DNA of 64,000 bases from contig NZ_JAFMZZ010000001.1 of assembly GCF_017356245.1 (NCBI RefSeq), forward strand, positions 2,715,943 through 2,779,942. Direction: 5' to 3'. The position numbers and the translations under genes are program-made. Shown piece after piece: positions 1-8,621 of the stretch. The notes below the pieces were generated by a model. That model had not been told where the DNA came from. It was given only the letters and a program-made list of their open reading frames with translations, and did not search any database. The stretch comes from Bordetella petrii (lineage in GTDB: Bacteria > Pseudomonadota > Gammaproteobacteria > Burkholderiales > Burkholderiaceae_B). Position 1 is the stretch's first letter, and each line of letters starts with the position of its first letter.

Positions 1-1199
1 GCGCCGCGCAGCAAATTGGCCAGGGCGATGCGTCCGTCCGCCGTTTCCAGGTCGACGTGCACCGACAGTTTGCCGCGGCTGGTTTCGGCAATGGTCTCGA
101 TGTTGGGCAGGTGCGGCGAGTTGATCAGCATCACATCGGCGCCGTAGGCTGCCAGCGCGCGGCCGCACACCGGGCCGGCAATGATGCGCGTCAGGTCCAG
201 CACGCGTATGTCTTTCAGCGGCCGCGCATCATGGCCATAGCGCGGCAGCGGCCGGGGGTCGGCTTCGCCCATGCGCTCGACTGTCAGGGCCGGCTGGCCG
301 GCCAGCGCCAGCCCCTGCGGGTGGCGGTCCCACTCATCGAAGCTGCGCATGGCGGCAACCACCAGCCCCGCTTCGGCGGCCTCTTGTTCGAAGTCGAGCG
401 CGCGCCATTGCGACAGCGCCTGCTCGACCTGCTCGCGCGTGGCGGCCGCGCCGCCGGGGCAGCCCAGCAGCGCCAGCGCGCCATCGCGGTGGTGAGCGAA
501 ATTGGCATGGATCCGCACCCAGCCCCCGTCGCCGCAGCGGTAGGCGCCGGTGATCTTGTCGCGCACCTCGGGCGCCACGCCGTCCAGGGTGAAGTAGCTG
601 CGGCATTCCTGCGCCGCGTGCAGCATGTCGACCGCCACCCGCTGCCGCGCCCCGCCGCGCAGGCTCCACAGTTCGGCGGCGGCCAGGGCTGCCGCCGCCA
701 TGCTGGCCTGGGCGGCCGTGCCCACCGGAAACGATGACGGCAGCACCGGCTCGGCACCCGACAGGTCGATGTAGTCCATCGCTTCGTCGGGCATGCTGAG
801 CCCGCGCCACAAGCCCTGCAGCGCATCGCGCGCGGTCTTGTTGTTGCGGGCTTGCCCGTCGGGGTATGGCGGGCGCGAGTGTCCGGCGCGATCGAGCCGC
901 TTCAGGAACACCTGCAATTCCTTGATGACTTGCTGGTCGCCGCGCGCCTGGGCGGCGTCGATGCCGCTTTGCCAGGCCGTCCGGGCCCCCGCCAGGTCGC
1001 CCTGCCCCTGCAGCGCCTTGCCCAGCCACTTCCAGGCCACCGAATACCCCGGATCGAAGGCCAGCGCGGCGCGCAGATGGGGAACGGCGGTGGCGTATTC
1101 CTCGCGTTCTACATACGCCTTGCCCAGCGAGAACCGCAGCAGCAGATTGTCCTGCCCCTTGGCCAGCATGGCTTCGAGTCGTTCTGACAGGTCTTGCAC
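1..1199 (-). CDS. TPR domain fused in frame to CaiB/BaiF-type CoA-transferase (3' end off window)
   Basis: One open frame of 399 codons runs leftward from a GTG at 1199 to the window edge with no stop. Residues 1-106 read as a short TPR protein (for example LRFSLGKAYVEREEYATAVP, then AWKWLGKAL). Residues 107-121 look like translated spacer. From about residue 122 (TARDALQGLWRGL) the sequence is the N-terminal half of a class III (CaiB/BaiF) CoA-transferase, with LDLTRIIAGPVCGRALAAYG near residue 333. Class III enzymes move CoA between carboxylic acids. I expect these parts to be separate genes in relatives, but the linker holds neither a stop nor an ATG. An in-frame TAG lies four codons upstream of the GTG; ATG at 1169 is an alternative start. 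The families are secure, the fusion as a real polypeptide is not. Confidence 0.72.
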   Translation of the reverse strand, partial: MQDLSERLEAMLAKGQDNLLLRFSLGKAYVEREEYATAVPHLRAALAFDPGYSVAWKWLGKALQGQGDLAGARTAWQSGIDAAQARGDQQVIKELQVFLKRLDRAGHSRPPYPDGQARNNKTARDALQGLWRGLSMPDEAMDYIDLSGAEPVLPSSFPVGTAAQASMAAAALAAAELWSLRGGARQRVAVDMLHAAQECRSYFTLDGVAPEVRDKITGAYRCGDGGWVRIHANFAHHRDGALALLGCPGGAAATREQVEQALSQWRALDFEQEAAEAGLVVAAMRSFDEWDRHPQGLALAGQPALTVERMGEADPRPLPRYGHDARPLKDIRVLDLTRIIAGPVCGRALAAYGADVMLINSPHLPNIETIAETSRGKLSVHVDLETADGRIALANLLRG

Positions 1200-1255
1200 G
1201 GGGGATGCCTACATTTTGTGTTGCCCTGAGTGGATCATATGCCAAGTCGCCGCCA

Positions 1256-1284
1256 GCCTGGCCGGGCAGAAATTCCAGCCAGGC
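1256..1284. repeat. Inverted repeat in the divergent spacer
   Basis: GCCTGGC at 1256-1262 is matched by GCCAGGC at 1278-1284 with a 15-base loop. It lies between the leftward TPR/CaiB gene and the rightward DUF1800 gene, so it could be an operator or a stem in either leader. Nothing ties it to a known regulator. Confidence 0.3.
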
Positions 1285-1385
1285 AAGACCAACTGTTTCG
1301 GCGCGTATCAGCCCGCGATTTCCTGAATTTCCTTGCGCTATTCTGGTCGAAATCGGCAACGATAATTCTGCGAGGATGCTGGACT

Positions 1386-2921
1386 GTGCGATTTCGCCTC
1401 TTCCTGCTCGCCGCCAGTTCGGTCTTTTTATCTGCGACACAGCCCGTTGAGGCAGCGGATTCCGCGACAGCCTCCCTGCCGCTGCCGGCACTCGTCGAAC
1501 GCCTGACGTGGGGAATCACTCCAGCGGAACTCGATCGGGCTCGTCAATTGGGCGCCCAGGCTTACATCGAAGCCCAGTTGCGCCCCGATCCTGGCGCCGC
1601 TCTTCCCGCGGAAGTGCAGCGCCGTATCGACGCCCTGTCCATTTCGCGCCTGTCGGCCCAGGAAGCGCTGATTGAAGCGTACCGCATTCAGATGGCCATA
1701 CGCGGCATGGACGAGGGCCCTGCGAAAGCCGATGCGCGCAAAATGGCAAGAAAACTTTCGGCCGCGCGGGCGTCCGAAACCGCCCGGCGCATCACCTGGC
1801 AGGCGCTGTACTCGCCGAATCAACTGCAGCAGCAGATGACGTGGTTCTGGCTCAACCATTTCAACGTATACGCGGGCAAGGGCCACATCGGCCTGGCGCT
1901 CGGCGACTACGAAGCGCGCACCATACGCCCGCGCGCCCTGGGCAAGTTCCGCGACTTGCTCGAAGCCACCATGCGCGCGCCGGCCATGATCATTTATCTG
2001 GACAACCAGCGTAACCGCGCGGGCCGTCTCAATGAAAACTACGCGCGCGAACTGATGGAATTGCACACCCTGGGCGTGCACGCCGGCTACACCCAGAAAG
2101 ATGTGCAGGAACTGGCGCGCGCGCTGACGGGGCTGGAAGTGGATTACGGCAAGAGGCTGCCCAGGATGAAGCGGCCGCTGAAAAAACAGGTCGTGCGGGA
2201 AGGCGGTTTTCTGTTCAACCCGAAAGCGCACGATTACGGCGACAAGATCTTGCTGGGCCATCGCATCAAGGGCGCCGGACTTGCCGAAATCCATCAAATA
2301 GCAGACCTGCTGGCCCGTCATCCAGCGACAGCGCGTCACATCAGCCTGAAACTGGCCCAGTATTTCGTGGCGGACCGGCCGCCCGAAGCCCTGGTCGAGG
2401 CCATGGCCCGAACCTTCCTGGCCAGCGATGGGGATATCGCCGAAACAATGCGCACCATGTTCGCATCACAAGCGTTCGCCGACTCGCTTGGCCAGGGCAA
2501 GTTCAAGGATCCGATGCACTACGTTTATTCCGCGCTGCGCCTGACATACAGCGCAATGCCGCCGGTGGCGCGCGCGGACGCGGTCAATGGCTGGCTGTCG
2601 CGGATGGGACAGCCCTTGTTCCGGCGCCAGACTCCCGATGGATATCCATCGGCGCAATCTGACTGGTCGGGATCGGGCCAGATGACAACGCGTTTCGATT
2701 TTGCAAGACAGGTTGCCCTCCATCCGCAAGGCTTCTACCGCAACCGCGGCGACAAGACGAAGCCAGACCTGCCTGCCCTGCCCCGGCTGGCTGCCCTATA
2801 CAAGCGGGAAAAGCTGTACGCCACCCTGGCGCCCGCAACCCGGCAAGCGGTCGAGCAGGCAAAGTCCGTGCAAGACGCCAACCTGTACCTGCTTTCATCG
2901 CCGGAATTCATGCGCCGGTGA
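1386..2921 (+). CDS. DUF1800 domain protein, exported
   Basis: This is a 511-residue protein of the DUF1800 family, whose biochemical role is unknown. The GTG at 1386 is chosen because a GAGG element sits about ten bases upstream and the product then opens with a basic residue and a hydrophobic signal segment (FRLFLLAASSVFLSA) before QPVEAADS. Longer in-frame starts upstream would bury this signal. Family landmarks are LVERLTWGITPAELDRARQL near the mature N-terminus, QMTWFWLNHFNVY, and the hallmark ENYARELMELHTLGVHAGYT. The next gene, 24 bases on, encodes a DUF1501 protein; the two families commonly travel together and probably act together in the envelope (inference). Confidence 0.88.
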   Translation: MRFRLFLLAASSVFLSATQPVEAADSATASLPLPALVERLTWGITPAELDRARQLGAQAYIEAQLRPDPGAALPAEVQRRIDALSISRLSAQEALIEAYRIQMAIRGMDEGPAKADARKMARKLSAARASETARRITWQALYSPNQLQQQMTWFWLNHFNVYAGKGHIGLALGDYEARTIRPRALGKFRDLLEATMRAPAMIIYLDNQRNRAGRLNENYARELMELHTLGVHAGYTQKDVQELARALTGLEVDYGKRLPRMKRPLKKQVVREGGFLFNPKAHDYGDKILLGHRIKGAGLAEIHQIADLLARHPATARHISLKLAQYFVADRPPEALVEAMARTFLASDGDIAETMRTMFASQAFADSLGQGKFKDPMHYVYSALRLTYSAMPPVARADAVNGWLSRMGQPLFRRQTPDGYPSAQSDWSGSGQMTTRFDFARQVALHPQGFYRNRGDKTKPDLPALPRLAALYKREKLYATLAPATRQAVEQAKSVQDANLYLLSSPEFMRR

Positions 2922-2945
2922 ACACTTGAACCTGGCCACCCGATC

Positions 2946-4139
2946 ATGCAACGACGCCATCTACTCAAGCTTGCCGCCAGCGCCCCGCTGGCCCTGTTGT
3001 CCACCCGCCTTCTGGCCGCCCCGCGCGGCACGCCGCGATTGCTCGTTGTGTTCATGCGAGGCGCCTACGATTGCAACAGCCTGCTGGTGCCCACGGCCAG
3101 CGATTTCTATTATGAATCGCGCCCGACCATCGCCATCGCCAAGCCCGGGTCGGCGGCCGATTCGGCAATATCGCTTACAGACGGCTGGGGCCTGCATCCC
3201 GGATTGAAAGATACGCTGCTGCCCCTGTACAACGCCGGTGAACTGGCCTTTGTGCCGTTTGCCGGCACCGGCGACCTCAGCCGCAGCCATTTCGATACCC
3301 AGAACGGGATCGAACTCGGCCGGCCCGGCAAGCCCGACAACAGTTACCGATCCGGCTTTCTGAACCGGCTGGCAAGCGCCCTGGCCAAGGACACTGCACA
3401 GCCCGTCTCGTTCACCAGCGAGCTGCCGCAGATCTGGCGTGGCGATTACCGCGTGCCCAACGTGGACCTGGGCGGAACCCGCCGCCCATCGTCCCTGGGC
3501 GCAAATCGCACCCGGGCCATCGAATCCATGTACCGCGATACTGAACTCAGCGCGGCAGTCAAAGAGGGAATCCGGCTCAACGCCATGGCAAGGCGCGAAT
3601 TCAAAGAGGAAATGCAGCGCGCCAACGGCAAGGCGGCGCCCGCCAGCCTGCTCGAACGCGAAGCGGCCCGGGTCGGCCGCTTCATGGCCGATCGCTACAA
3701 CCTGGGTTTCATCGACGTCGGCGGCTGGGATACACACGTCGCGCAAGGCAGCGTCAAGGGAACGCTGGCAAGCAGGCTGGCGCGGCTGAGCCGCGCCCTG
3801 GTTTCATACAAGACCGCGCTGGGCCCCGCCTGGCGCGATACCACCGTGGTGGTCATCAGCGAATTCGGGCGCACCTTCCGCGAAAACGGCAACAAGGGCA
3901 CGGATCACGGCCACGGCACCGTTTACTGGGTATTGGGCGGCGCGGTCCAGGGCGGCCGGATTGCCGGTCGCCAGGTCGAGGTGCGCCGCGAAACGCTGTT
4001 CCAGGACCGCGACTATCCTGTGCTGAACGACTACCGGGCTCTGCTCGCCGGCATGTTCGCCCGCCTGTACGGGCTGGACTCCAAACGACTGGAACAGGTG
4101 TTTCCTGGCGTGCGGCCCCAGGACCTGAAGCTGGTGTAG
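2946..4139 (+). CDS. DUF1501 domain protein, exported
   Basis: A 397-residue DUF1501 protein, related to the alkaline-phosphatase/sulfatase fold group but with no assigned activity. It begins with two arginines and a hydrophobic stretch (MQRRHLLKLAASAPLALLST), a Tat-like or Sec-like signal, followed by LLAAPRG. Family features include the early GTPRLLVVFMRGAYD, the central FIDVGGWDTHVAQG and the late VVVISEFGRTFRENG with TDHGHG, the His/Asp-rich residues typical of the family. It is the partner of the preceding DUF1800 gene and surely shares its mRNA. The cellular substrate is unknown. Confidence 0.88.
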   Translation: MQRRHLLKLAASAPLALLSTRLLAAPRGTPRLLVVFMRGAYDCNSLLVPTASDFYYESRPTIAIAKPGSAADSAISLTDGWGLHPGLKDTLLPLYNAGELAFVPFAGTGDLSRSHFDTQNGIELGRPGKPDNSYRSGFLNRLASALAKDTAQPVSFTSELPQIWRGDYRVPNVDLGGTRRPSSLGANRTRAIESMYRDTELSAAVKEGIRLNAMARREFKEEMQRANGKAAPASLLEREAARVGRFMADRYNLGFIDVGGWDTHVAQGSVKGTLASRLARLSRALVSYKTALGPAWRDTTVVVISEFGRTFRENGNKGTDHGHGTVYWVLGGAVQGGRIAGRQVEVRRETLFQDRDYPVLNDYRALLAGMFARLYGLDSKRLEQVFPGVRPQDLKLV

Positions 4140-4208
4140 GCGGCGGCGCTACACTCACCCCATGGGCTGCCCTGGCGGCACGGCAGCCCGCAACATGAGG
4201 GTTTCGCC

Positions 4209-4703
4209 ATGAGCACGATCTACGATTTTTCCGCCCTGGACATGAACGGCGACGAGCAGGCGCTGGACGCATTCCGCGGCCAGGTTCTGCTGGTGGTGAA
4301 CGTGGCCTCGCAATGCGGATTCACCCCGCAGTATGCGGGGCTGGAAGCGCTGTACCGCGACTACCATGCGGCCGGCCTGACGGTGCTGGGATTTCCCTGC
4401 AACCAGTTCGGCCACCAGGAACCCGGCGATGAGGCAGCCATTCGCGCGTTCTGCACCACTGAATACGGCGTCACGTTTCCGATGTTCGCCAAGGTCGAGG
4501 TCAACGGCCCCGACGCCCATCCGCTGTACCGCTGGCTGAAAGGCGAAAAGCCCGGCGTGCTGGGCACCGAGGCCATCAAGTGGAATTTCACCAAGTTCCT
4601 GGTGGGGCGCGACGGCCAGGTCGTCAAGCGCTACGCGCCCACGGACAAGCCTTCGGCCCTGAAGGACGATATCTTGCGGGCCTGCGAAACAGAGGCCGGA
4701 TAA
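4209..4703 (+). CDS. Glutathione peroxidase family (cysteine type)
   Basis: A 164-residue thiol peroxidase of the GPx family that reduces hydrogen or organic peroxides with glutathione or, more often in bacteria, thioredoxin. The catalytic cysteine is Cys36 in NVASQCGFTPQY, replacing the selenocysteine of animal enzymes. The rest of the tetrad is visible as Gln70 in FPCNQFGHQEPG and the Trp-Asn pair in KWNFTKFLVG. Length matches the BtuE/BsaA group. No signal peptide is seen, so it is cytoplasmic. It stands alone between the DUF1501 gene and a convergent Lrp regulator. Confidence 0.93.
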   Translation: MSTIYDFSALDMNGDEQALDAFRGQVLLVVNVASQCGFTPQYAGLEALYRDYHAAGLTVLGFPCNQFGHQEPGDEAAIRAFCTTEYGVTFPMFAKVEVNGPDAHPLYRWLKGEKPGVLGTEAIKWNFTKFLVGRDGQVVKRYAPTDKPSALKDDILRACETEAG

Positions 4704-4710
4704 CGGATCT

Positions 4711-5190
4711 CTACGCCCGTGTGGCCTGCAGCGGCGGCAGGCGGCGCCGCACCGGGCTGGACTTGACGATGGCCGTGTTGGTTTCCGCATATTCGGTAAT
4801 GCGGTCCAGCACGCCATCGAGCTGCGAGATGGACTTCAGCAGCAGCCGCGCAATAAAGCAATCATCGCCGGTCACTTTGTCGCATTCGACGAATTCGCCG
4901 ATGCCGGCAATCAGTTTTTCGACCTTGCGCAACTGCCCGGGCAGCGGCCGGATGCGCACGATGGCGGTCAGCGTGTATCCCAGCGCCACCGGGTCCACGT
5001 CCAGCGTATAGCCGCGCACCACACCCGATTCTTCCAGCCGGCGCAGGCGGTCGGCGACGCTGGGCGCCGACATGCCGACCTGGCGAGCGAGGTCGGCGGT
5101 CGTCATGCGCGCATTGGCGGTCAGCAGCTGCACCAGGCGCCGATCGATACCGTCGAGCACGTCGTTTTCGATAATTAGGTTGTTTGCCAT
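4711..5190 (-). CDS. Lrp/AsnC family transcriptional regulator
   Basis: A 159-residue feast/famine regulator. The start is MANNLIIENDVLDGIDRR at 5190. An N-terminal helix-turn-helix (RLVQLLTANARMTTADLARQVGMSAPSVADRLRRLEESG, residues about 17-55) is followed by the alpha-beta RAM/AsnC ligand domain (YTLTAIVRIRPLPG to the C-terminus). Lrp proteins form octamers that sense amino acids. It is transcribed away from the EamA exporter gene at 5317, which it probably controls; such Lrp-exporter pairs usually handle an amino acid. Confidence 0.9.
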   Translation of the reverse strand: MANNLIIENDVLDGIDRRLVQLLTANARMTTADLARQVGMSAPSVADRLRRLEESGVVRGYTLDVDPVALGYTLTAIVRIRPLPGQLRKVEKLIAGIGEFVECDKVTGDDCFIARLLLKSISQLDGVLDRITEYAETNTAIVKSSPVRRRLPPLQATRA

Positions 5191-5230
5191 AAAGACCACC
5201 CAAAGAAAGGTAAATTTCCACAAATACCAT

Positions 5231-5240
5231 TGTTCGAACA
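5231..5240. promoter_or_regulatory. Palindrome in the Lrp/EamA intergenic region
   Basis: TGTTCGAACA is a perfect 10-base palindrome in an AT-rich patch of the 126-base divergent spacer. It is a reasonable candidate operator for the adjacent Lrp-type regulator, although Lrp sites are usually longer and degenerate. Confidence 0.3.
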
Positions 5241-5316
5241 TATTATGCAGCAATACTGCCTGGGATAATTTCTTCATCGGCATCGACCCATCGATGCGCA
5301 TTTCAGGGGTAGCGCG

Positions 5317-6246
5317 ATGAAGACAGGCAACGAACAGGGCGGGCTGGCGCAAATGGCCGCCGCCATGGCGATCTCGGGCACGGTGGGCGTGTTCGTGCTG
5401 GAATCCGGGCAAAGCGCCTGGAATGTAGTGTTTCTGCGCTGTGTGTTCGGCGCGCTGGGGCTGCTGGCGTACTGCCTGGCGCGCGGCCTGCTGCGGCCGG
5501 GCATCTTCACGCGCGCTACGCTGGGCTGGACGCTGGCGGCCGGCGTGGCCATTGTGCTGAACTGGGTGCTGCTGTTCTCGTCGTACCGGCTGGCGTCCAT
5601 TTCGCTGGCCACGGCGGTGTACAACTTCCAGCCGTTCTTCCTGATTGCGCTGGGCGCCATTTTCCTGGGCGAGCGCCCCACGCTGGGCAAGCTGGGCTGG
5701 TCGGTGACGGCCTTCGGCGGGCTGCTGCTGGTGCTGCGCATCGAACCCGCCGAACTGGCGCAGGCCGGCGGCTACCTGCACGGCCTGGCGCTGGCCCTGG
5801 GCGCCGGCGCGCTGTATGCGGTAACGTCCATCATCGTCAAGCGGCTCAAGCATATTGCGCCGCATGTGCTGGCGCTGGTGCAGGTCAGCCTGGGGGCGCT
5901 GCTGCTGTTGCCCATGGTGGATTTCGGCGCCCTGCCCGCCACGCCGGCCCAGTGGGGCATCCTGGCGGCCATCGGCCTGGTGCACACCAGCCTGACCTAC
6001 ATCCTGCTGTATTCGGCCATCCAGAAACTGCCCACCACCTCGGTGGCGGCGCTGGCGTTCATCTACCCGGCGGTGGCCATCATGCTGGATTACGTGGTGT
6101 ACGGGCAGCGCCTGGCATGGTCGCAACTGGCCGGGGTCAGCCTGATATTGCTGGCCGCCGCCGGCGTCAGCCTGAACTGGCGCCTGCCCGGCCGGCATGG
6201 CCATGCCGGCCGCGGCGCCTGCGGCGCCAAGGCCAATTCGGCCTGA
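5317..6246 (+). CDS. EamA family (DMT superfamily) transporter
   Basis: A 309-residue inner-membrane protein with about ten hydrophobic segments arranged as two EamA repeats, the drug/metabolite transporter layout used for amino-acid or metabolite export. Typical pieces are FQPFFLIALGAIFLGERPT in the first half and TTSVAALAFIYPAVAIMLDY, followed by GQRLAWSQLAGVSLILLAA, in the second. The C-terminal tail is short and basic. The divergent Lrp regulator suggests induction by an amino acid that is also the export substrate (inference). Confidence 0.9.
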   Translation: MKTGNEQGGLAQMAAAMAISGTVGVFVLESGQSAWNVVFLRCVFGALGLLAYCLARGLLRPGIFTRATLGWTLAAGVAIVLNWVLLFSSYRLASISLATAVYNFQPFFLIALGAIFLGERPTLGKLGWSVTAFGGLLLVLRIEPAELAQAGGYLHGLALALGAGALYAVTSIIVKRLKHIAPHVLALVQVSLGALLLLPMVDFGALPATPAQWGILAAIGLVHTSLTYILLYSAIQKLPTTSVAALAFIYPAVAIMLDYVVYGQRLAWSQLAGVSLILLAAAGVSLNWRLPGRHGHAGRGACGAKANSA

Positions 6247-6375
6247 TGCCCGGGGCGGCGCCCGCAAAGGCCCCCACGGCCGGCGGGGCTTGCGGGGCCG
6301 CATGGCGGCAAGCCGCTATCATGGATGCTGCATGCGCCGCCCGCCTCGGGCGGCCCCAGCCCAAGGATCCGCGCC

Positions 6376-7074
6376 ATGATCGATCTCTATTACTGGACTA
6401 CGCCCAACGGCCACAAGATCACGATGTTTCTCGAGGAAACCGGCCTGCCGTACCGGATCATTCCCATCAACATCAGCAAAGGCGAGCAGTTCCAGCCCGA
6501 TTTCCTGGCCATCGCGCCGAACAACCGCATTCCCGCCATCATCGACCAGGCCCCCAAAGACGGCGGCGCGCCGGTGCCGCTGTTCGAGTCGGGCGCCATC
6601 CTGTTGTACCTGGCGGAGAAAACCGGCCAGTTCATCGCGCCCGACCTGCGCGGCCGGGCCGACACCCTGCAGTGGCTGTTCTGGCAAATGGGCGGCCTGG
6701 GCCCCATGGCCGGCCAGAACCATCATTTCTCGGCCTATGCCCAGGAACGCATTCCCTACGCCATCGACCGCTACGTCAATGAAACCAACCGCTTGTACGG
6801 CGTCCTGAACAAGCGCCTGGCCGACCGCGAATACGTGGCAGGCGAATACTCCATCGCCGACATGGCGGCCTACCCGTGGATCGTGCCGCACGAGCGGCAA
6901 GGCCAGGACCTGAACGACTTTCCGCATCTGCAGCGCTGGTTCCAGGCCATCCAGGCCCGCCCCGCCACCCAGCGGGCCTACGAAAAGGCCCAGCAGATCA
7001 ACAGCGCGCCGTCGGTGCACACGGATGAATCGCGCCGCATCCTGTTCGGCCAGACGGCCCAGAACGTACGCTGA
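6376..7074 (+). CDS. Glutathione S-transferase family, YfcG/GstB-like
   Basis: A 232-residue cytosolic GST. The thioredoxin-fold N-terminal domain carries YYWTTPNGHKITMFLEE, the Thr/Asn-containing motif of Nu-class enzymes such as E. coli YfcG, then the conserved NNRIPAI and ESGAILLYLAEKTG glutathione-binding segments. The helical C-terminal domain follows. Nu-class enzymes have disulfide-bond reductase activity toward glutathionylated substrates. ATG at 6376 (MIDLYYW) is preferred over an in-frame ATG 51 bases upstream, which adds low-complexity residues. The GNAT gene follows after 7 bases. Confidence 0.9.
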   Translation: MIDLYYWTTPNGHKITMFLEETGLPYRIIPINISKGEQFQPDFLAIAPNNRIPAIIDQAPKDGGAPVPLFESGAILLYLAEKTGQFIAPDLRGRADTLQWLFWQMGGLGPMAGQNHHFSAYAQERIPYAIDRYVNETNRLYGVLNKRLADREYVAGEYSIADMAAYPWIVPHERQGQDLNDFPHLQRWFQAIQARPATQRAYEKAQQINSAPSVHTDESRRILFGQTAQNVR

Positions 7075-7081
7075 ACCCGCC

Positions 7082-7552
7082 ATGCCCGATACTTCCCTGC
7101 AGTTCCGGCGGGCCCGCGCATCCGACCTCGACGCCATCGTGGCCCTGCTGGCCGACGATGTGCTGGGCAGCGGCCGCGAAGACCCTTCCATGCCGGCCAG
7201 CGCATGCTACGTCCAGGCGTTCGACGCCATCGACCGCGACCCGAACCAACTGCTGGCCCTGGCCGAACGCGATGGCGCGGTAGTCGGCTGCCTGCAGCTG
7301 AGCTTCATTCCCGGCCTGTCGCGCCGCGGCCTGTGGCGCGGCCAGATCGAAAGTGTGCGCGTGGCCGCGGGCGAACGCGGCGCCGGCACGGGCCGCGCCA
7401 TGTTCGAATGGGCCATCGGCCAGTGCCGCGAGCGGGGCTGCGGCCTGGTCCAGCTGACCACCGACAAATCGCGCGCGGATGCCCGGCGCTTTTACGAGTC
7501 CCTGGGATTCGCGGCCACCCACGAAGGCATGAAGCTGGAACTGGCCGCCTGA
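7082..7552 (+). CDS. GNAT family N-acetyltransferase
   Basis: A 156-residue single-domain acetyl-CoA-dependent acetyltransferase. The fold is visible as LQFRRARASDLDAIVALL at the start, VVGCLQLSFIPGLSRRG in mid-protein, the acetyl-CoA pyrophosphate loop in ESVRVAAGERGAGTGRAMFE (R/Q-x-x-G-x-G/A type) and the late YESLGFAATHEGMKLEL. The acceptor is unknown. It sits 7 bases after the GST gene and 17 before the lipoate-ligase pair, so one mRNA is likely. Confidence 0.9.
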   Translation: MPDTSLQFRRARASDLDAIVALLADDVLGSGREDPSMPASACYVQAFDAIDRDPNQLLALAERDGAVVGCLQLSFIPGLSRRGLWRGQIESVRVAAGERGAGTGRAMFEWAIGQCRERGCGLVQLTTDKSRADARRFYESLGFAATHEGMKLELAA

Positions 7553-7569
7553 TCCGGAGTCCGACCCCT

Positions 7570-7845
7570 ATGCATGGTGAATACAAAGTCCCCGGCGGCA
7601 AGCTGGTTGTCGTCGATCTCGAAGTCGAAGGCGGCAGGCTGGCCCGCGTGCGCCTGAGCGGCGATTTTTTCCTGGAGCCGCCCGAGGCGCTGGACGATAT
7701 CAACCAGGCCCTGTGCGGCCTGCCCGCCGACGCCGACGAAGCCCGCCTGGCCCAGGCCGTGCAGGCCGGCCTGCCGCGCGAGGCCGAACTGTTCGGTTTT
7801 TCGCCGCAGGCGGTGGCGGTCACCATCCGAAGAGCCCTGGCATGA
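7570..7845 (+). CDS. lplB: Lipoate-protein ligase accessory domain protein (LplB-like)
   Basis: A 91-residue protein matching the C-terminal domain of lipoate-protein ligase A (Lip_prot_lig_C): KVPGGKLVVVDLEVEGGRLA followed by RVRLSGDFFLEPPEALDDI and LCGLPADADEA. In E. coli this domain is the C-terminus of LplA; in Thermoplasma it is a separate polypeptide, LplB, that the catalytic LplA needs to form lipoyl-AMP. Here it is separate and overlaps the start of the catalytic gene by ATGA at 7842, which couples their translation. The pairing makes the call secure; the symbol is by analogy with the archaeal system. Confidence 0.85.
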   Translation: MHGEYKVPGGKLVVVDLEVEGGRLARVRLSGDFFLEPPEALDDINQALCGLPADADEARLAQAVQAGLPREAELFGFSPQAVAVTIRRALA

Positions 7846-8621
7846 GCACCCGCACCCACTGGAACGACTACCCCTGGCAGCTCATCCATGAAGGCCCGCA
7901 GCCGCCCGCGCTGCACATGGCGCTGGATGCCGTCATTACCGACGAAGTGGGCGCGGGCCTGCGCCCGCCCACCCTGCGCATCTGGGAATGGTCCGAACCG
8001 GCCGTCATCATCGGGCGCTTCCAGTCGCTGAAAAACGAGGTCGACCCCGACGGCGCGCGGCGCCACGGCGTGACGGTGGTGCGGCGGGTCAGCGGCGGCG
8101 GCGCCATGTTCGTCGAGCCGGGCAACACCATCACTTACTCGCTCAGCGTGCCGCAGGCCCTGGTGCAAGGCCTGAGCTTCCAGCAGTCGTACGAATTCCT
8201 GGACGGCTGGGTGATCCGCGCGCTGCACGATCTGGGCATCAAGGCCTGGTACCAGCCGCTGAACGACATTGCCTCGGAAAGCGGCAAGATAGGCGGCGCC
8301 GCGCAGGCCCGCCGGGCCGGCGCGGTGCTGCACCATGTCACCATGTCGTATGACATCGACGCCGATAAAATGGTGCAGGTTTTGCGCATCGGCCGCGAAA
8401 AACTGTCCGACAAGGGCACGACCAGCGCCAAGAAGCGGGTCGATCCCCTGCGCAGCCAGACCGGCCTGGCGCGCGACACCATTATCGAACGCATGCTGCA
8501 GACTTTCCGCAGCCTGGCTCCGCTGACGCCCGTGCAACTGGCCGAGGCCACGCTGGAACAGGCGCGGCGGCAGGCGCAGGACAAGTTCTCCAGCCCCGAA
8601 TGGACAGCCTTGGTACCGTGA
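7842..8621 (+). CDS. Lipoate/biotin protein ligase family, catalytic subunit (LplA-like)
   Basis: A 259-residue member of the LplA/BirA ligase fold. It has the nucleotide/lipoate-binding loop RRVSGGGAMFVEPGNTITYS, equivalent to RRxSGGGAVFHDxGN of LplA, and a Lys in NDIASESGKIGGAAQARRAG at the place of the catalytic lysine segment. The C-terminal LplA domain is absent and supplied by the preceding 91-residue gene. The expected reaction is ATP-dependent transfer of scavenged lipoate to E2 or GcvH lysines. An octanoyltransferase-like or unusual acyl specificity cannot be excluded. Confidence 0.85.
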   Translation: MSTRTHWNDYPWQLIHEGPQPPALHMALDAVITDEVGAGLRPPTLRIWEWSEPAVIIGRFQSLKNEVDPDGARRHGVTVVRRVSGGGAMFVEPGNTITYSLSVPQALVQGLSFQQSYEFLDGWVIRALHDLGIKAWYQPLNDIASESGKIGGAAQARRAGAVLHHVTMSYDIDADKMVQVLRIGREKLSDKGTTSAKKRVDPLRSQTGLARDTIIERMLQTFRSLAPLTPVQLAEATLEQARRQAQDKFSSPEWTALVP

